Assembly (NCBI GenBank): GCA_018432935.1 | Contig: JAHDSF010000013.1 | Location: 1 to 64,000 of the forward strand | Length of the DNA: 64,000 bases | Origin: Rhodospirillales bacterium | GTDB lineage: Bacteria > Pseudomonadota > Alphaproteobacteria > Rhodospirillales > Shumkoniaceae | Reading direction: 5' to 3' | Shown: positions 25,880 through 34,313 of the stretch, piece after piece | Layout of the letters: every line of letters starts with the position of its first letter | How positions within the stretch are numbered: position 1 is the stretch's first letter | Position numbers and translations under genes: made by a program | Notes under the pieces: generated by a model | The model's database searches: none | The model's input: the letters and a program-made list of their open reading frames with translations, nothing else | Told to the model about the DNA's origin: nothing

Positions 25880-26386
25880 TCAGAGATAGCAGACCCAGTT
25901 CACGGTCTCGCGGACGACCTCCTTGCGCCGCAGCGGCATGATAACCCCGCTGTAGCGCAGCAGGCTGCGGTCGCGCCATGCCAGGGAGCCGCTGACGAAC
26001 ACCGTCTCGCGCGCGAACAGGGCGCGCGCGTTGGCCCGTCGCGTGATGTCGGCAATCCCGTCGTCACCGCCGTCGGCCAGGCTGGAGCCGGTGAAATCGC
26101 AGCCGTGGGTGACGGTCAGGCCGGTGCCGAAGAAGACGAATGCGAAATCCTCCCTCGCCTCGTCCCAGCGCAGGATGCTCAGGAATTTCCAGAACGGCAT
26201 GAAGGCTTTCTGCTGGAGCATTTCGAAGGACAGCAAGCCCCGCCCCCGACGCTCGTCGCATACCGCCAGGAACTCGCATACCCCCGGATGGTCCCGTGCC
26301 GTCCCGCAATCGACGACGAGATCGGCCCGGGAAGAGACCGGAAACTGCCACAGCGGCCTCAGGTCTCGTTCGATGTATTCGTTCAC
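25880..26386 (-). CDS. Small PAS-domain protein, PAS_5 type (paralogue 3)
   Basis: A 168-residue paralogue with FEMLQQKAFMPFWKFLSILRWD, DFAFVFFGTGLTVTHGCDFTGS and SGSLAWRDRSLLRYSGVIMPLRRKEVV. The start is placed at GTG 26386, which follows GGGGAGGGG; an ATG at 26434 in the same frame lacks such a site. It lies 61 nt upstream of paralogue 2 on the same strand and may share its transcript. A stand-alone PAS sensor is the best description; no function is assigned. Confidence 0.65.
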   Translation of the reverse strand: MNEYIERDLRPLWQFPVSSRADLVVDCGTARDHPGVCEFLAVCDERRGRGLLSFEMLQQKAFMPFWKFLSILRWDEAREDFAFVFFGTGLTVTHGCDFTGSSLADGGDDGIADITRRANARALFARETVFVSGSLAWRDRSLLRYSGVIMPLRRKEVVRETVNWVCYL

Positions 26387-26443
26387 GCCCCTCCCCGCCT
26401 CAGGATGTGATGGTCTCCTCGGGGCATTACGCACGAAACAACG

Positions 26444-28771
26444 TCAGCCGCACCGCGAGTAGCCGCACGACGTACAGGTGTCGCAGCCCTCCTGGCGGAC
26501 CAAGCTGGGCTGGCCGCACCGCGGACAGCTGCGGAAGCGGCCCCCCTCGCCGCCCTGGGTCGCAAGCCCGACCACCTTGACCTGGGCCTCGCGCTCCGCT
26601 GCGGCGCCCGGCGCAGGCAGAAAGCCGATGTCGACCATGTGGGTCTCGATGACGTCGCCGATCGCCGCCAGCAGCGACGGGACGTAACGCCCGCCCACCC
26701 AGTGACCGCCGCGGGGATCGAACACCGCCTTCAACTCCTCGACGACGAACGAGACGTCGCCACCGCGCCGGAACACGGCCGAGATCATGCGCGTCAGCGC
26801 CACCGTCCAGGCATAGTGCTCCATGTTCTTGGAGTTGATGAACACCTCGAACGGCCGGCGGCGGCCGCTGTCGTCGATGATGTCGTTGACCGTGATGTAG
26901 ATGGCGTGGTCGCTCTCCGGCCAGCGGATCTTGTAGGTCTTGCCGGGAAGCACCTCGGGCCGGTCGAGCGGCCTGGTCAGCCGCACCACGGCTCCGGAAT
27001 CGCCTTCGTCGCGGGGGAGCAGCCGGGGTTTGTCCTGCAGCGGCAGTTCGGCTTGGGCAGCCGGCTTCTTGTCCTCGGCCTTGACCGACAGCACGGATCC
27101 GGTCACCTCGTTCGGACGGTAGGTGGTGCAGCCCTTGCAGCCGAGCTCGTAGGCCCGGGCGTAGATATCCTTGAAGGCGTCGAACGCGATGTCCTCGGGG
27201 CAGTTGATGGTCTTCGAGATCGAGCTGTCGACATGCTTCTGCACCGCCGCCTGCATGACCAGGTGGTCCTCGGGCGCCAGGTTCTGGGCGTCGACGAACG
27301 CATCGGTCAGCGGCGCGTTCTCGCCCTTCAGGCGGCGGAACAACCGGTAGGCGAAGTCGCTGACCTCCTCCTCCTTGCGCGTACCGTCGGGCATCAGGAC
27401 GAAGCGGTTGTACTTGAAGCTGAACACCGGCTCGAGCCCCGATGAGACGTTGTCGGCGAACAGCGAGATCGTTCCGGTCGGCGCGATCGAGGTCAGCAGC
27501 GCGTTGCGAATGCCGTGATCGGCGATCGCCTTGCGCACCTCGGCATCGAGGGTCTTGATGGTGCCGCTGCCCAGGTAGCCCTCGGCGTCGTAGAGGGGGA
27601 ACCGGCCCTTCTCCTTCGCCAGTTCGACCGAGGCGAGGTAGGCGGAGCGCTGCAGCGTGCGCATCCAGCGGTCGGTCAGCGTCACCGCCTGCCGGCTGCC
27701 GTAGCGGGCGCCGCACAGGATCAGGGCGTCGGCCAGCCCGGTGACGCCGAGCCCGATGCGCCGCTTCGCCGTCGCCTCGTGGCTCTGCTGCGGCAGCGGG
27801 AAGCGGGAGACGTCGATCGCGTTGTCGAGGGCCCGCACGGCGATGCGCACCAGGGCATCGAGCTCGTCGAGGTCGAGGGCGGCCGCCTCGGTGAACGGTT
27901 CCCGCACCATCATGGCCAGATTGACCGACCCCAGCAGGCACGCGCCGTAGGGCGGGAGTGGCTGTTCCCCGCAAGGGTTGGTGCTGTGGATGGCCTCACA
28001 GTACCAAAGATTGTTCATCTTGTTGATGCGGTCGATGAAGATCACGCCGGGCTCGGCGTAGGCGTAGGTGGCCCGCATGATCTTGTCCCACAGTTCCCGC
28101 GCCCGCAGGCTCTTGTAGACGGTGCCGTTGAAGGTCAGCGTCCAGTCGGCGTCGAGCTTCACCGCCTCCATGAAGGGATCGGTGACCAGGACCGAAAGGT
28201 TGAACATGCGCAAGCGGCCCGGCTCGCGCTTCGCCTCGATGAAGGCCTCGATGTCGGGGTGGTCGCAGCGCATGGTGGCCATCATGGCGCCGCGGCGCGA
28301 GCCGGCGCTCATGATGGTGCGGCACATGGCGTCCCACACGTCCATGAACGACAGCGGTCCCGAGGCGTCGGCCCCGACCCCCTTCACCGGTGCGCCCTTG
28401 GGCCGGATGGTCGAGAAGTCGTAGCCGATGCCGCCGCCCTGCTGCATGGTCAGCGCGGCTTCCTTCAGGCTTTCGAAGATGCCGCCCATGTCGTCCGGCA
28501 CGTCGCCCATGACGAAGCAGTTGAACAGGGTGACGTTGCGGCTGGTGCCTGCCCCGGAAAGGATCCGGCCGGCGGGCAGGAACCGGAATCCCTCCAGCGC
28601 CTGGAAGAACCGCTCCTCCCACAAGGCGGGATCGGCCTCGGGCGCGGCAAGCGCGCGGGCAACGCGGCGCCAGGTGTCGGGGACGTCCTTGTCGACCGGC
28701 TGACCCTGGGGGTTCTTCAGCCGGTACTTCATGTCCCAGATCTGGCGTGAAATTGCCGCTACCTGCTGCAT
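26444..28771 (-). CDS. nrdJ: Adenosylcobalamin-dependent (class II) ribonucleotide reductase
   Basis: A 775-residue reductase that makes deoxynucleotides with a cobalamin-generated thiyl radical, independent of oxygen. Active-site landmarks are NCFVMGD with redox Cys85 and the finger loop NPCGEQPL with radical Cys267 and Glu269. The C-terminus has a zinc-ribbon-like four-cysteine tail (CPRCGQ, CDTCTSCGYSRCG) that recycles the active-site disulfide. The length matches the shorter NrdJ form. A TTGACG-N17-TAGCTT promoter lies about 100 nt upstream. No B12 riboswitch was recognised. Confidence 0.93.
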   Translation of the reverse strand: MQQVAAISRQIWDMKYRLKNPQGQPVDKDVPDTWRRVARALAAPEADPALWEERFFQALEGFRFLPAGRILSGAGTSRNVTLFNCFVMGDVPDDMGGIFESLKEAALTMQQGGGIGYDFSTIRPKGAPVKGVGADASGPLSFMDVWDAMCRTIMSAGSRRGAMMATMRCDHPDIEAFIEAKREPGRLRMFNLSVLVTDPFMEAVKLDADWTLTFNGTVYKSLRARELWDKIMRATYAYAEPGVIFIDRINKMNNLWYCEAIHSTNPCGEQPLPPYGACLLGSVNLAMMVREPFTEAAALDLDELDALVRIAVRALDNAIDVSRFPLPQQSHEATAKRRIGLGVTGLADALILCGARYGSRQAVTLTDRWMRTLQRSAYLASVELAKEKGRFPLYDAEGYLGSGTIKTLDAEVRKAIADHGIRNALLTSIAPTGTISLFADNVSSGLEPVFSFKYNRFVLMPDGTRKEEEVSDFAYRLFRRLKGENAPLTDAFVDAQNLAPEDHLVMQAAVQKHVDSSISKTINCPEDIAFDAFKDIYARAYELGCKGCTTYRPNEVTGSVLSVKAEDKKPAAQAELPLQDKPRLLPRDEGDSGAVVRLTRPLDRPEVLPGKTYKIRWPESDHAIYITVNDIIDDSGRRRPFEVFINSKNMEHYAWTVALTRMISAVFRRGGDVSFVVEELKAVFDPRGGHWVGGRYVPSLLAAIGDVIETHMVDIGFLPAPGAAAEREAQVKVVGLATQGGEGGRFRSCPRCGQPSLVRQEGCDTCTSCGYSRCG

Positions 28772-28867
28772 CGTGCCCTCAGCGCTGGTGGGCAGGCCTG
28801 CCGCCCGTCGTGATCGGCACCCGCGCGCTTTCCTCGCGGAGCCCCCCCTCTTCCTGCCCGACCCTCG

Positions 28868-28896
28868 AAGCTAGGCCCCGAGAACCGCGGCGTCAA
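28868..28896 (-). promoter_or_regulatory. Candidate nrdJ promoter
   Basis: On the minus strand TTGACG (28891-28896) and TAGCTT (28868-28873) are separated by exactly 17 nt, about 95 nt before the nrdJ start. Confidence 0.5.
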
Positions 28897-28906
28897 GCCG
28901 ATGTTC

Positions 28907-29740
28907 TTACTTTGTTTCGGCCGATTCGTCCCCAGGGTGCGTGCCTGCGAGAGCCGCTTCTCGGCGGGGTTTGCCGGCTTTGTCCCCGCTTTCCACAGGC
29001 GGGGGATAAGCCTGTGCACACCCGCCCGCGGCGTTGGCCTCGATCCGCCGCGTCGCCGATTCGACTCGCTCCTGCAGGACTTCGAGAAAGGCGCGGCGAT
29101 CCATCCCGGGTTCGATCGCCGGCAGGAACTCGAGGGTGATGGTGCCCGGCTGCTTGACGAAGGCGCGCCGTCCCCAGAACAGCCCCGAATTGACAGCGAC
29201 CGGGACAACCGGCACCCCGCACTGGGCGTAGACGCCAGCGATTCCCGGAAAGTACGGACGCTGCGTCCCGGGCATGCTCCGCGTACCCTCGGGGAAGATG
29301 ACCATCGGCCGCCCGTGGGCGAACCCGGCCTTGGCGCCGCGGACCAGCCCCTTGACGGCGGCGGCACCCGCCTTGCGGTCGACCACCACGGTGTCGCACT
29401 TGCGGGCGTAGAGGCCCCAGAACGGGATTTGGGTCAGTTCCTTCTTGAGAACGAAGACAGGATCCTGGAGGAGGGCGTGGAAGATCATCGTCTCCCATGA
29501 CGACTGATGCTTGCACGCATAGAGAACGGCTCCATTCCGCATGTTCTCGACGCCGCGCACCTCGTGCCGGATGCCGACCAGGAGCCGCAACGCCACCCGC
29601 GCGCCCTCGCCCCACAGCCGGACTCCTCTCTGCATCGCGGCCCGCGGGAACGGCAGCAGGACCCACAGCGTGAGCAGCACCAGCGCCGTCCACGCGACAT
29701 AGAAGACGTTGAAGGCCAAGGACCCCAGCCAACGCATCAT
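28907..29740 (-). CDS. Lysophospholipid acyltransferase, PlsC family
   Basis: A 277-residue membrane acyltransferase that adds an acyl chain to lysophosphatidate or a similar lysolipid. An N-terminal membrane helix (about residues 6-32) is followed by the catalytic block KHQSSWET, where the usual HX4D is HX4E. The substrate motif FPEGTRS follows near residue 140, then VPVVPVAVNSG. The start at 29740 overlaps the stop of the DUF218 gene (ATGATG), so this is the last gene of the ftsE operon. The last 45 residues are charged and variable. Confidence 0.87.
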   Translation of the reverse strand: MMRWLGSLAFNVFYVAWTALVLLTLWVLLPFPRAAMQRGVRLWGEGARVALRLLVGIRHEVRGVENMRNGAVLYACKHQSSWETMIFHALLQDPVFVLKKELTQIPFWGLYARKCDTVVVDRKAGAAAVKGLVRGAKAGFAHGRPMVIFPEGTRSMPGTQRPYFPGIAGVYAQCGVPVVPVAVNSGLFWGRRAFVKQPGTITLEFLPAIEPGMDRRAFLEVLQERVESATRRIEANAAGGCAQAYPPPVESGDKAGKPRREAALAGTHPGDESAETK

Positions 29741-30390
29741 CCTGGCGCCTCCGCATCCTCCTCGAGGGCCGGGATCTCGCCGAATACGTCGGTCAGGCGG
29801 TGGCGCAGCCACGCCAGCAGGAACTTCATGTACTCCTCGGTGATCAGGGCCGCGCTGCCCGGCCAGGCCCACCAGCGCTCCCGCTTGACATGGGACGGGA
29901 AGACCGGATGCGGAAGGAAATCCGCCTCCGGCATGGCGTGGCGAAACTCCAACAGGCTGCGCGGCATGTGGTAGTTGGAGGTGACGACGCGCGCGCTGCT
30001 GAAGCCGTTCGCGCGCATCCAGGCGACGCTCTCCCTGGCGTTGGCAATGGTGTCGACGGCGTGGCCGATGGCGATGCAGCATTCGATCTCGCCCGGGCTG
30101 CGCTGCGACATCTCGACCAGCTTCTGCACCTCGACGCCGCGATAGACGCCCGAGATGAAAAGCTTGCGGGCCCGGTGCTGCGACAGCAGATCGAGACCCA
30201 TGGCGAGCCGGCCGCTGCCGCCCGTCAGAACGATGATGGCGTCCGTCTCCTGGACGGCCGGACCGACGCCGCGCGGGATCTTGTTGACGAATCCGAACAG
30301 CCCGATCACCCACGCGCAGATCAGAATCCCGGCGAGCACCCCAGCCCCCAGCCACCGATGACGGCGTTCGTGCAGACGGAACCTGGCCAT
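29737..30390 (-). CDS. YdcF/DUF218 family protein (SanA/ElyC-like)
   Basis: A 217-residue membrane-anchored protein. After a basic N-terminus there is one helix (about residues 14-36), then the DUF218 fold: DAIIVLTGGSGRLAMGLDLL, RKLFISGV, the AIGHAVDTIANARESVAWM segment and VVTSNYHMPRSLLEF. Members such as ElyC and SanA affect envelope integrity and peptidoglycan precursor use, by an unknown mechanism. It lies 4 nt after ftsX and overlaps the acyltransferase gene. Confidence 0.85.
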   Translation of the reverse strand: MARFRLHERRHRWLGAGVLAGILICAWVIGLFGFVNKIPRGVGPAVQETDAIIVLTGGSGRLAMGLDLLSQHRARKLFISGVYRGVEVQKLVEMSQRSPGEIECCIAIGHAVDTIANARESVAWMRANGFSSARVVTSNYHMPRSLLEFRHAMPEADFLPHPVFPSHVKRERWWAWPGSAALITEEYMKFLLAWLRHRLTDVFGEIPALEEDAEAPG

Positions 30391-30394
30391 GGCG

Positions 30395-31279
30395 TCAGAC
30401 CATGCGTCCGAGCGTCCGCAGCACCGTGGTGCGCGCGCTCACCAGCGCCGCCATTGCGGCGAGCAAGGGCACGGCCGCGAACATCCCCCAGTGGACGGGG
30501 CCGAATTCGATCCGAGGCAACAGCCCCTCTTCGATCCGGGCTGCAAAAAACCCGATTGCGAACAGGGTGGGCGCGGCGAGCAGGAAGCCCAACAGGCCGC
30601 CCTTGAAAGCGGTCTTGAAGGCGCGGGCAGCGAACTGGCTCGCGATGTAGGCGTCGTGGGCCCCGATCAGGTGAAGAACCTCGATGACGTCCCGATTGAC
30701 CGCCAGCCCGGCGCGGGTGGCGAACACCACCGCCACCACGGTCACCAGCGCGACCAGGCCCAGCATGGCCGCCGCCAGGGCCTCGACCGCGCGGGCCAGC
30801 GAGACGAGGCGGCGCAGCCACGAGCGATGGTCGTCGACCGCGGTCCCGGGCACCACCGCATCGAGGGAACGGCCGAGCTGCCCGAGATCGACCTCCGGCT
30901 CGTCGCGCAGCTCGACGTCGATCAGCAGCGGCAGGGGAAGGTCGGCGTCACGAACCGACGGCCCCAGCCACGGCTCCAGCAGCTCCGCCACCCGGGCTGC
31001 CGGCACCGGCTCGGCGCGGGCGACGCCTGGGGTCGCCGTCAGGACATCGGTCGCATCCTTGAGCCGCCGCGCGTTCTGTTCGGCAGTCGCCGCCGGCGCC
31101 ATATGGACGGTGAGCGTCCCGACCACGCCGTGGTCCCACCGCGCGGTCATGCGCTCGAGAGCGAGCAGCCCGGCCAGGGCGACGATCGACAGGTAGACCA
31201 TGAAGGCGACCAGCCACGGCAGGAAGCGCCCGATGTCCTCACGGTCGTTCGGCAGGTCGAAGCGCCGCCACGACATCAT
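30395..31279 (-). CDS. ftsX: Cell-division ABC transporter permease FtsX
   Basis: A 294-residue FtsX protein. FtsX and FtsE form a type VII ABC complex at the septum that activates peptidoglycan hydrolases. There is a first membrane helix near residues 20-42, an extracytoplasmic domain of about 130 residues, and three C-terminal helices (near 172-192, 224-247 and 260-285) with the EVLHLIGAHDAYIASQF coupling segment between. The ATG at 31279 overlaps the ftsE stop; an ATG at 31384 is rejected as it runs inside ftsE. Confidence 0.88.
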   Translation of the reverse strand: MMSWRRFDLPNDREDIGRFLPWLVAFMVYLSIVALAGLLALERMTARWDHGVVGTLTVHMAPAATAEQNARRLKDATDVLTATPGVARAEPVPAARVAELLEPWLGPSVRDADLPLPLLIDVELRDEPEVDLGQLGRSLDAVVPGTAVDDHRSWLRRLVSLARAVEALAAAMLGLVALVTVVAVVFATRAGLAVNRDVIEVLHLIGAHDAYIASQFAARAFKTAFKGGLLGFLLAAPTLFAIGFFAARIEEGLLPRIEFGPVHWGMFAAVPLLAAMAALVSARTTVLRTLGRMV

Positions 31280-32037
31280 GCGAACTCCTCGGAATCGCCC
31301 GGGAACGCCAGCCTCACCGACGGCGCCCCGGCGGCAGGATCGGCCAGCCCGGGACGTATCTCCAGCCGGCCGTCCTCGATGCACATGCGGGGATGGCCCA
31401 GCCGGCGCACCAGGGCCTCGTTGTGAGTGGCGATGACGATCGTGCGGCCCAGACGGTGCAGCTCCTCGAACAGGCGCAGCAGCCGCACCGCCATGCGATC
31501 ATCGACATTGCCCGCCGGCTCGTCCGCCAGCAGCAGTTCGGGACCGGCGATCACCGCGCGAGCGATTGCCACCCGCTGCTGCTGGCCGCCCGACATCGTC
31601 GGCGGCCGCGCGTCCATGTGGTCCTTGAGGCCGACCCAGGCCAGCAGCTCCATCACGTGCTTCTTGACCTGGTCTTCGCGGACCCCGCCGATCCGCAGCG
31701 GCAACGCCACGTTGTCGTAGGCGGTGAGATGGTCGAGCAGCCGAAATTCCTGGAAGACGACGCCAATTCGCCGGCGCATCTGCGGGAGCTCGGAGCGGGG
31801 CGCGCGCGAGGTGTCGTTGCCGAACAGCGAGATCAGGCCCCGCGTCGGACGCAGAGCGAGGTACATCAGCTTCAGCAGGGTCGACTTGCCGGCGCCGCTG
31901 GGCCCGGTGAGGAAATGGAACGATCCCGGCATGAGGCTGAACGAGATGTCGCGAAGCACCTCCGGCCCCAATCCGTACCGCAGCCCGACGTTCTCAAATC
32001 GGACCACCGCGCCGCCGCTATCGTCTTGCACCGCCAT
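31276..32037 (-). CDS. ftsE: Cell-division ABC transporter ATP-binding protein FtsE
   Basis: A 253-residue ATPase partner of FtsX. It has Walker [11 protein letters not shown]-loop [19 protein letters not shown] (typical FtsE), signature MSGGQQQR, Walker [13 protein letters not shown] and switch IATHN. The start at 32037 gives a short N-terminus before the [10 protein letters not shown] strand; the frame is open to 32145. The C-terminal 30 residues extend beyond the usual 220-residue FtsE. It heads the ftsE-ftsX-DUF218-plsC-like operon and is divergent from the DUF3426 gene. Confidence 0.9.
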   Translation of the reverse strand: MAVQDDSGGAVVRFENVGLRYGLGPEVLRDISFSLMPGSFHFLTGPSGAGKSTLLKLMYLALRPTRGLISLFGNDTSRAPRSELPQMRRRIGVVFQEFRLLDHLTAYDNVALPLRIGGVREDQVKKHVMELLAWVGLKDHMDARPPTMSGGQQQRVAIARAVIAGPELLLADEPAGNVDDRMAVRLLRLFEELHRLGRTIVIATHNEALVRRLGHPRMCIEDGRLEIRPGLADPAAGAPSVRLAFPGDSEEFA

Positions 32038-32159
32038 TGCCACTCCAGATGCCGCGGAACAATGACACGCGCCGCAGGCGAAAGTCCAGTCTCGCCCGTT
32101 CCGCGCCTGCTTGCGTCGCGGATGCCAAAGTCCTATAAACGACAAGGTGTTATGTCGGT

Positions 32160-33164
32160 ATGCGGTCGATGATCATAACCTGTCCCCAGTGCGCGGCCCG
32201 CTATTCCATGAGCGCTACCGTCATCGGCACCGAGGGCCGGAAGGTACGGTGCTCGCGGTGCGGCACCACTTGGCATCAGGAGCGGACCGCGAGCGAGCCC
32301 AGACAGGAAGCGGCCGCGCCGCCGCCGCGGCAAGTCGCCGCCGCCCCGGCCTACGCCCGTCCCTATCCGCCGCCGCCACTCGCCGAGCCCCCGCCTCCGC
32401 AACCGGTCTATGCCGCCCCCGCACCGCCCCCGCCCGTGATCGAGGAACCGCCTGCGCGTGCCGCTCAACCGGTGCCCGAAGTGTCGTCCGCCCGGTCGGA
32501 AAGCCCGCAGGACGAACTGCGGCGCGCATTCGGCGAGGACGTGGATACCGCTCCCGTGGTCGCTCCCGCCGAGGAGGAGGACTATGAGGAAGCGGCCCCG
32601 CCCGACGACCTCCGCGACGCCGAGCCGGTGCCCGAAGTCTATACCCCATTTCGCACCGGCGCCGATCGCTCGCTCGACGCCGAGAGCGAGCCGCGAGGTC
32701 GCCGGTGGGGCCTCATCCTGGGCATCCCCCTGGCGTTCCTGCTGGCCGTCGCGGCCGGCGCCTATTTCGGGCGCGACTTCGTCATCGCCTATGTGCCCGA
32801 GGCGGCGAACGTTTACCGCGACCTCGGCCTGTACGCCGAGCCGCCCGGTGCCGGCCTCGAGATCCGCGACACCCATTCGTCGCGCATCAACAGCGATCAG
32901 GGGCTGATGATCACCGGTGTCGTCGCCAACATCAGCGACCAGCCTCGGAAGGTTCCGCTCATCAAGGTGATGTTCCACAATTTCGAGGGCGAGGAAGTAC
33001 AGTCGGTGATCGTGCAGCCGGCCAAGGCCGACCTGCCGCCCACCGATCAGTTCACGTTCCAGGCCCGGATCGAGCGCCTGGCGCCGACCGCCCGTAAGCT
33101 CGAGGTCACGTTCACGACTCCCGAACTGGAAGGTCAGCCGGCCGTCGCCGCCAGCAAGAACTGA
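32160..33164 (+). CDS. Zinc-ribbon, single-membrane-pass protein (MJ0042/DUF3426 type)
   Basis: A 334-residue protein with three parts. The N-terminal zinc ribbon ITCPQCAARY then RCSRCGTTW supplies two CxxC pairs (residues 9-37). A proline-rich, acidic linker follows to about 180. One membrane helix (about 187-203, LILGIPLAFLLAVAAGA) leads to an extracytoplasmic DUF3426 domain with ITGVVANISDQPRKVPLIKV. ATG 32160 has AAGGTG 10 nt upstream; ATG 32169 is also possible. It is conserved next to ftsEX in related bacteria as far as I recall, but has no assigned role. Confidence 0.8.
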   Translation: MRSMIITCPQCAARYSMSATVIGTEGRKVRCSRCGTTWHQERTASEPRQEAAAPPPRQVAAAPAYARPYPPPPLAEPPPPQPVYAAPAPPPPVIEEPPARAAQPVPEVSSARSESPQDELRRAFGEDVDTAPVVAPAEEEDYEEAAPPDDLRDAEPVPEVYTPFRTGADRSLDAESEPRGRRWGLILGIPLAFLLAVAAGAYFGRDFVIAYVPEAANVYRDLGLYAEPPGAGLEIRDTHSSRINSDQGLMITGVVANISDQPRKVPLIKVMFHNFEGEEVQSVIVQPAKADLPPTDQFTFQARIERLAPTARKLEVTFTTPELEGQPAVAASKN

Positions 33165-33505
33165 GAGAGACCGGAGTCCGCCTGGCACACGGCGCTCTTC
33201 TTGACGCACGAAGCCCCCTCATCCGCCCTTCTGCCCATGCCTGCACCCGCTTCCGCCTGAAGACGGGACACGCCGGCAATCCGCCCGAGGCCTGAGTCCT
33301 TTACGCCACATCTAGTGTGAAACTTTATTGAAGCCACGAAATAACGCTGGAATTGCGGACTCGTGTTCCCAATAATGATGGCATGAGGTCGACAAGGAAC
33401 GAGCAGCATCGCGTGCAGAGCCGCTTCGCCTACGGCCCCGATCCCAACCCCCGCGCCGTCGAGCGCCCAAAGCCTGCCGCTGAGACCTCCGTGTCCCGCC
33501 GCACA
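33165..33505. other. Long leader-like intergenic region before the PhoH gene
   Basis: About 340 nt without a convincing gene. It includes a lower-GC patch (33309-33380, for example GTGAAAC and AATAATG) that could hold a promoter, then GC-rich sequence leading to the hairpin at 33506. A short rightward frame (33353-33568) crosses that hairpin and shows no recognisable family. A small RNA or regulatory leader is possible. Confidence 0.35.
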
Positions 33506-33537
33506 ACGCCCCCGCTGCCGGGGGCGTATTCGTTTTC
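33506..33537 (+). terminator. Intrinsic terminator or attenuator 41 nt before the PhoH gene
   Basis: ACGCCCCCG (33506-33514) pairs perfectly over 9 bp with CGGGGGCGT (33519-33527) around a 4-nt loop, followed by ATTCGTTTTC. It is too far (340 nt) from the DUF3426 stop to be its obvious terminator, so it may end a leader or small RNA. Confidence 0.6.
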
Positions 33538-33567
33538 AGGATCGTGTTTGCGCAGAAGGAGATGGTG

Positions 33568-34302
33568 ATGGGTAAGCGTTCCATGCGCCGCGCCTCGGTC
33601 GTTGAAGCCAATGTGGTCCACGCGTTCCGCCCCGAGCCCGACGGCTGGGACCCGATCGACGGCGAGGCGCGCGACCGCAGCTTCGTGAAGAACGTGCGGC
33701 CCCGCAGCGAGAACCAGCGCCGCCTTCTGGAAGAGATCGACGAGCATAACCTGGTTCTAGCGATGGGGCCGGCCGGCACCGGCAAGACCTACCTCGCGAT
33801 CTCGAAGGCGGTGGAGGCGCTGAACGAGGGCCGGGTCGGCCGCATCCTGCTGACGCGGCCGGCGGTCGAGGCGGGGGAGAACCTGGGATACCTTCCCGGC
33901 GACGTGAAAGAGAAGCTGCACCCTTACCTGCGGCCGCTCTACGATGCCCTCAGCGATCGCCTCGGGCACCGCCGCCTGAAGCAGTACATGCAGGACGGCA
34001 GCATCGAGATCGCGCCGGTCGCCTACATGCGCGGCTGCACCCTCAACAATGCCTTCATCGTCGTCGACGAGGCGCAGAACTGCACCTACCCGCAGCTCAA
34101 GATGGTGCTGACGCGGCTCGGCTGGCATTCAACCATGGTGTTGACCGGCGACCCCGATCAGACCGATCTTCTGCCGGGAATGTCCGGCCTCACCGACATC
34201 GCGCGCCGGCTCGAGGCGCTGCCAGACATCGCGGTCGTCCGGCTCCATGACGAAGATGTCGTACGCCACCCGCTGGTGGCGGCGATGCTGACGGTGATCT
34301 GA
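33568..34302 (+). CDS. PhoH-family ATPase, short form
   Basis: A 244-residue P-loop ATPase of the PhoH family. Walker A is GPAGTGKTYLA and Walker B FIVVDEAQN; the family segments TRPAVEAGENLGYLPGD and LTGDPDQTD are intact. It lacks the extra N-terminal region of the 350-residue PhoH/YbeZ proteins. Members are linked to RNA metabolism and, in some species, to phosphate or stress response; the exact role here is open. AGGAG at 33557-33561 best fits ATG 33568; ATG 33562 is too close to it. Confidence 0.88.
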   Translation: MGKRSMRRASVVEANVVHAFRPEPDGWDPIDGEARDRSFVKNVRPRSENQRRLLEEIDEHNLVLAMGPAGTGKTYLAISKAVEALNEGRVGRILLTRPAVEAGENLGYLPGDVKEKLHPYLRPLYDALSDRLGHRRLKQYMQDGSIEIAPVAYMRGCTLNNAFIVVDEAQNCTYPQLKMVLTRLGWHSTMVLTGDPDQTDLLPGMSGLTDIARRLEALPDIAVVRLHDEDVVRHPLVAAMLTVI

Positions 34303-34313
34303 CTCCGGACGGC

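Noticed and set aside
28772..28906. Cobalamin riboswitch before nrdJ
   Set aside because: The B12-box consensus and the long structured leader were not found; the leader is only about 95 nt from the candidate promoter.
33353..33568. A 71-codon frame before the PhoH gene
   Set aside because: It runs through a strong hairpin terminator, has no ribosome site and ends inside the PhoH start region.
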